Positions 63,992 through 64,000 of a stretch of 64,000 nt of DNA are shown here, one piece after another (the stretch's first letter is position 1; each line of letters opens with the position of its first letter). Both the position numbers and the translations under genes were made by a program. The DNA comes from an uncultured Bryobacterales bacterium (GTDB lineage: Bacteria > Acidobacteriota > Terriglobia > Bryobacterales > UBA6623), in NCBI GenBank assembly GCA_951813605.1, contig OX638379.1:542139-606138 (forward strand). Reading direction: 5' to 3'. The notes under the pieces were generated by a model that was given only the letters and a program-made list of their open reading frames with translations, made no database searches and was not told where the DNA came from.

Positions 63992-64000
63992 TAATCAAGC

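Noticed and set aside
1..64000. tRNA, rRNA, CRISPR arrays, insertion sequences, phage genes
   Set aside because: Looked for cloverleaf-like GTTCGA contexts, repeated spacers, transposase motifs and integrases; none was convincing.

Overview
The window looks like chromosomal DNA from a high-G+C aerobic bacterium, most probably an Acidobacteriota of the Bryobacteria/Solibacter type. This is an inference from gene content: paired 'planctomycete-type' DUF1549/DUF1553 and DUF1501 genes, a DUF1592 cytochrome, an Oar-like TonB-dependent outer-membrane receptor, a heme-binding beta-propeller lipoprotein, hopanoid genes and heme A synthase. No rRNA, tRNA, CRISPR array, integrase or transposase was recognised. 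Several genes start with GTG or TTG, and some neighbours overlap by four bases (ATGA or GTGA).

Layout. 1-9.4 kb: a DUF1592 protein cut by the left edge, then pyruvate carboxylase with heme A synthase, the decayed tail of a TonB receptor with its hairpin still present, and a large heme-binding propeller lipoprotein. 10-15 kb (minus strand): nagA, tmk, holB and an acyl-CoA dehydrogenase. 16-26.6 kb: a small membrane protein, an unknown soluble protein, a glycolate-oxidase-type FAD enzyme, an M28 peptidase lipoprotein, a cytochrome c'-like protein, a 7Fe ferredoxin, a cytochrome P450 and an FG-GAP lipoprotein. 27.5-36.8 kb (minus): a DUF1553/DUF1501 pair, a broken secreted-protein gene, a PQQ-type propeller and an HtrA protease. 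36.9-44.2 kb (minus): agmatine deiminase and N-carbamoylputrescine amidase (putrescine route), a zinc alcohol dehydrogenase, then ispH-shc-hpnH (isoprenoid to adenosylhopane). 44.3-49.2 kb (plus): a second DUF1553/DUF1501 pair and two tautomerase-like genes. 49.5-58.6 kb: the intact TonB receptor, an HpnI/GT21-like glycosyltransferase with an oxidoreductase, a MauE/DoxX-thioredoxin fusion, an unknown protein and a Tat-exported oxidoreductase. 59-64 kb: a decayed Ig/cadherin-like adhesin fragment, a seven-heme cytochrome overlapping uvrA, and a secreted TPR protein.

How it fits together. Much of the coding capacity goes to exported redox and polymer-handling proteins (c-type cytochromes, propellers, Tat-exported DUF1501 and oxidoreductases), which suits a heterotroph degrading complex organic matter. 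Hopanoid synthesis is the clearest pathway: ispH, shc and hpnH are translationally coupled, and an HpnI-like gene lies 11 kb away. Long spacers (0.4-1.2 kb) contain at least three recognisable gene remnants, so this region has been losing genes. I did not find a convincing new defence or mobile system. The best leads are the heteromeric tautomerase pair, the uvrA-coupled heptaheme cytochrome and the redox fusion protein.
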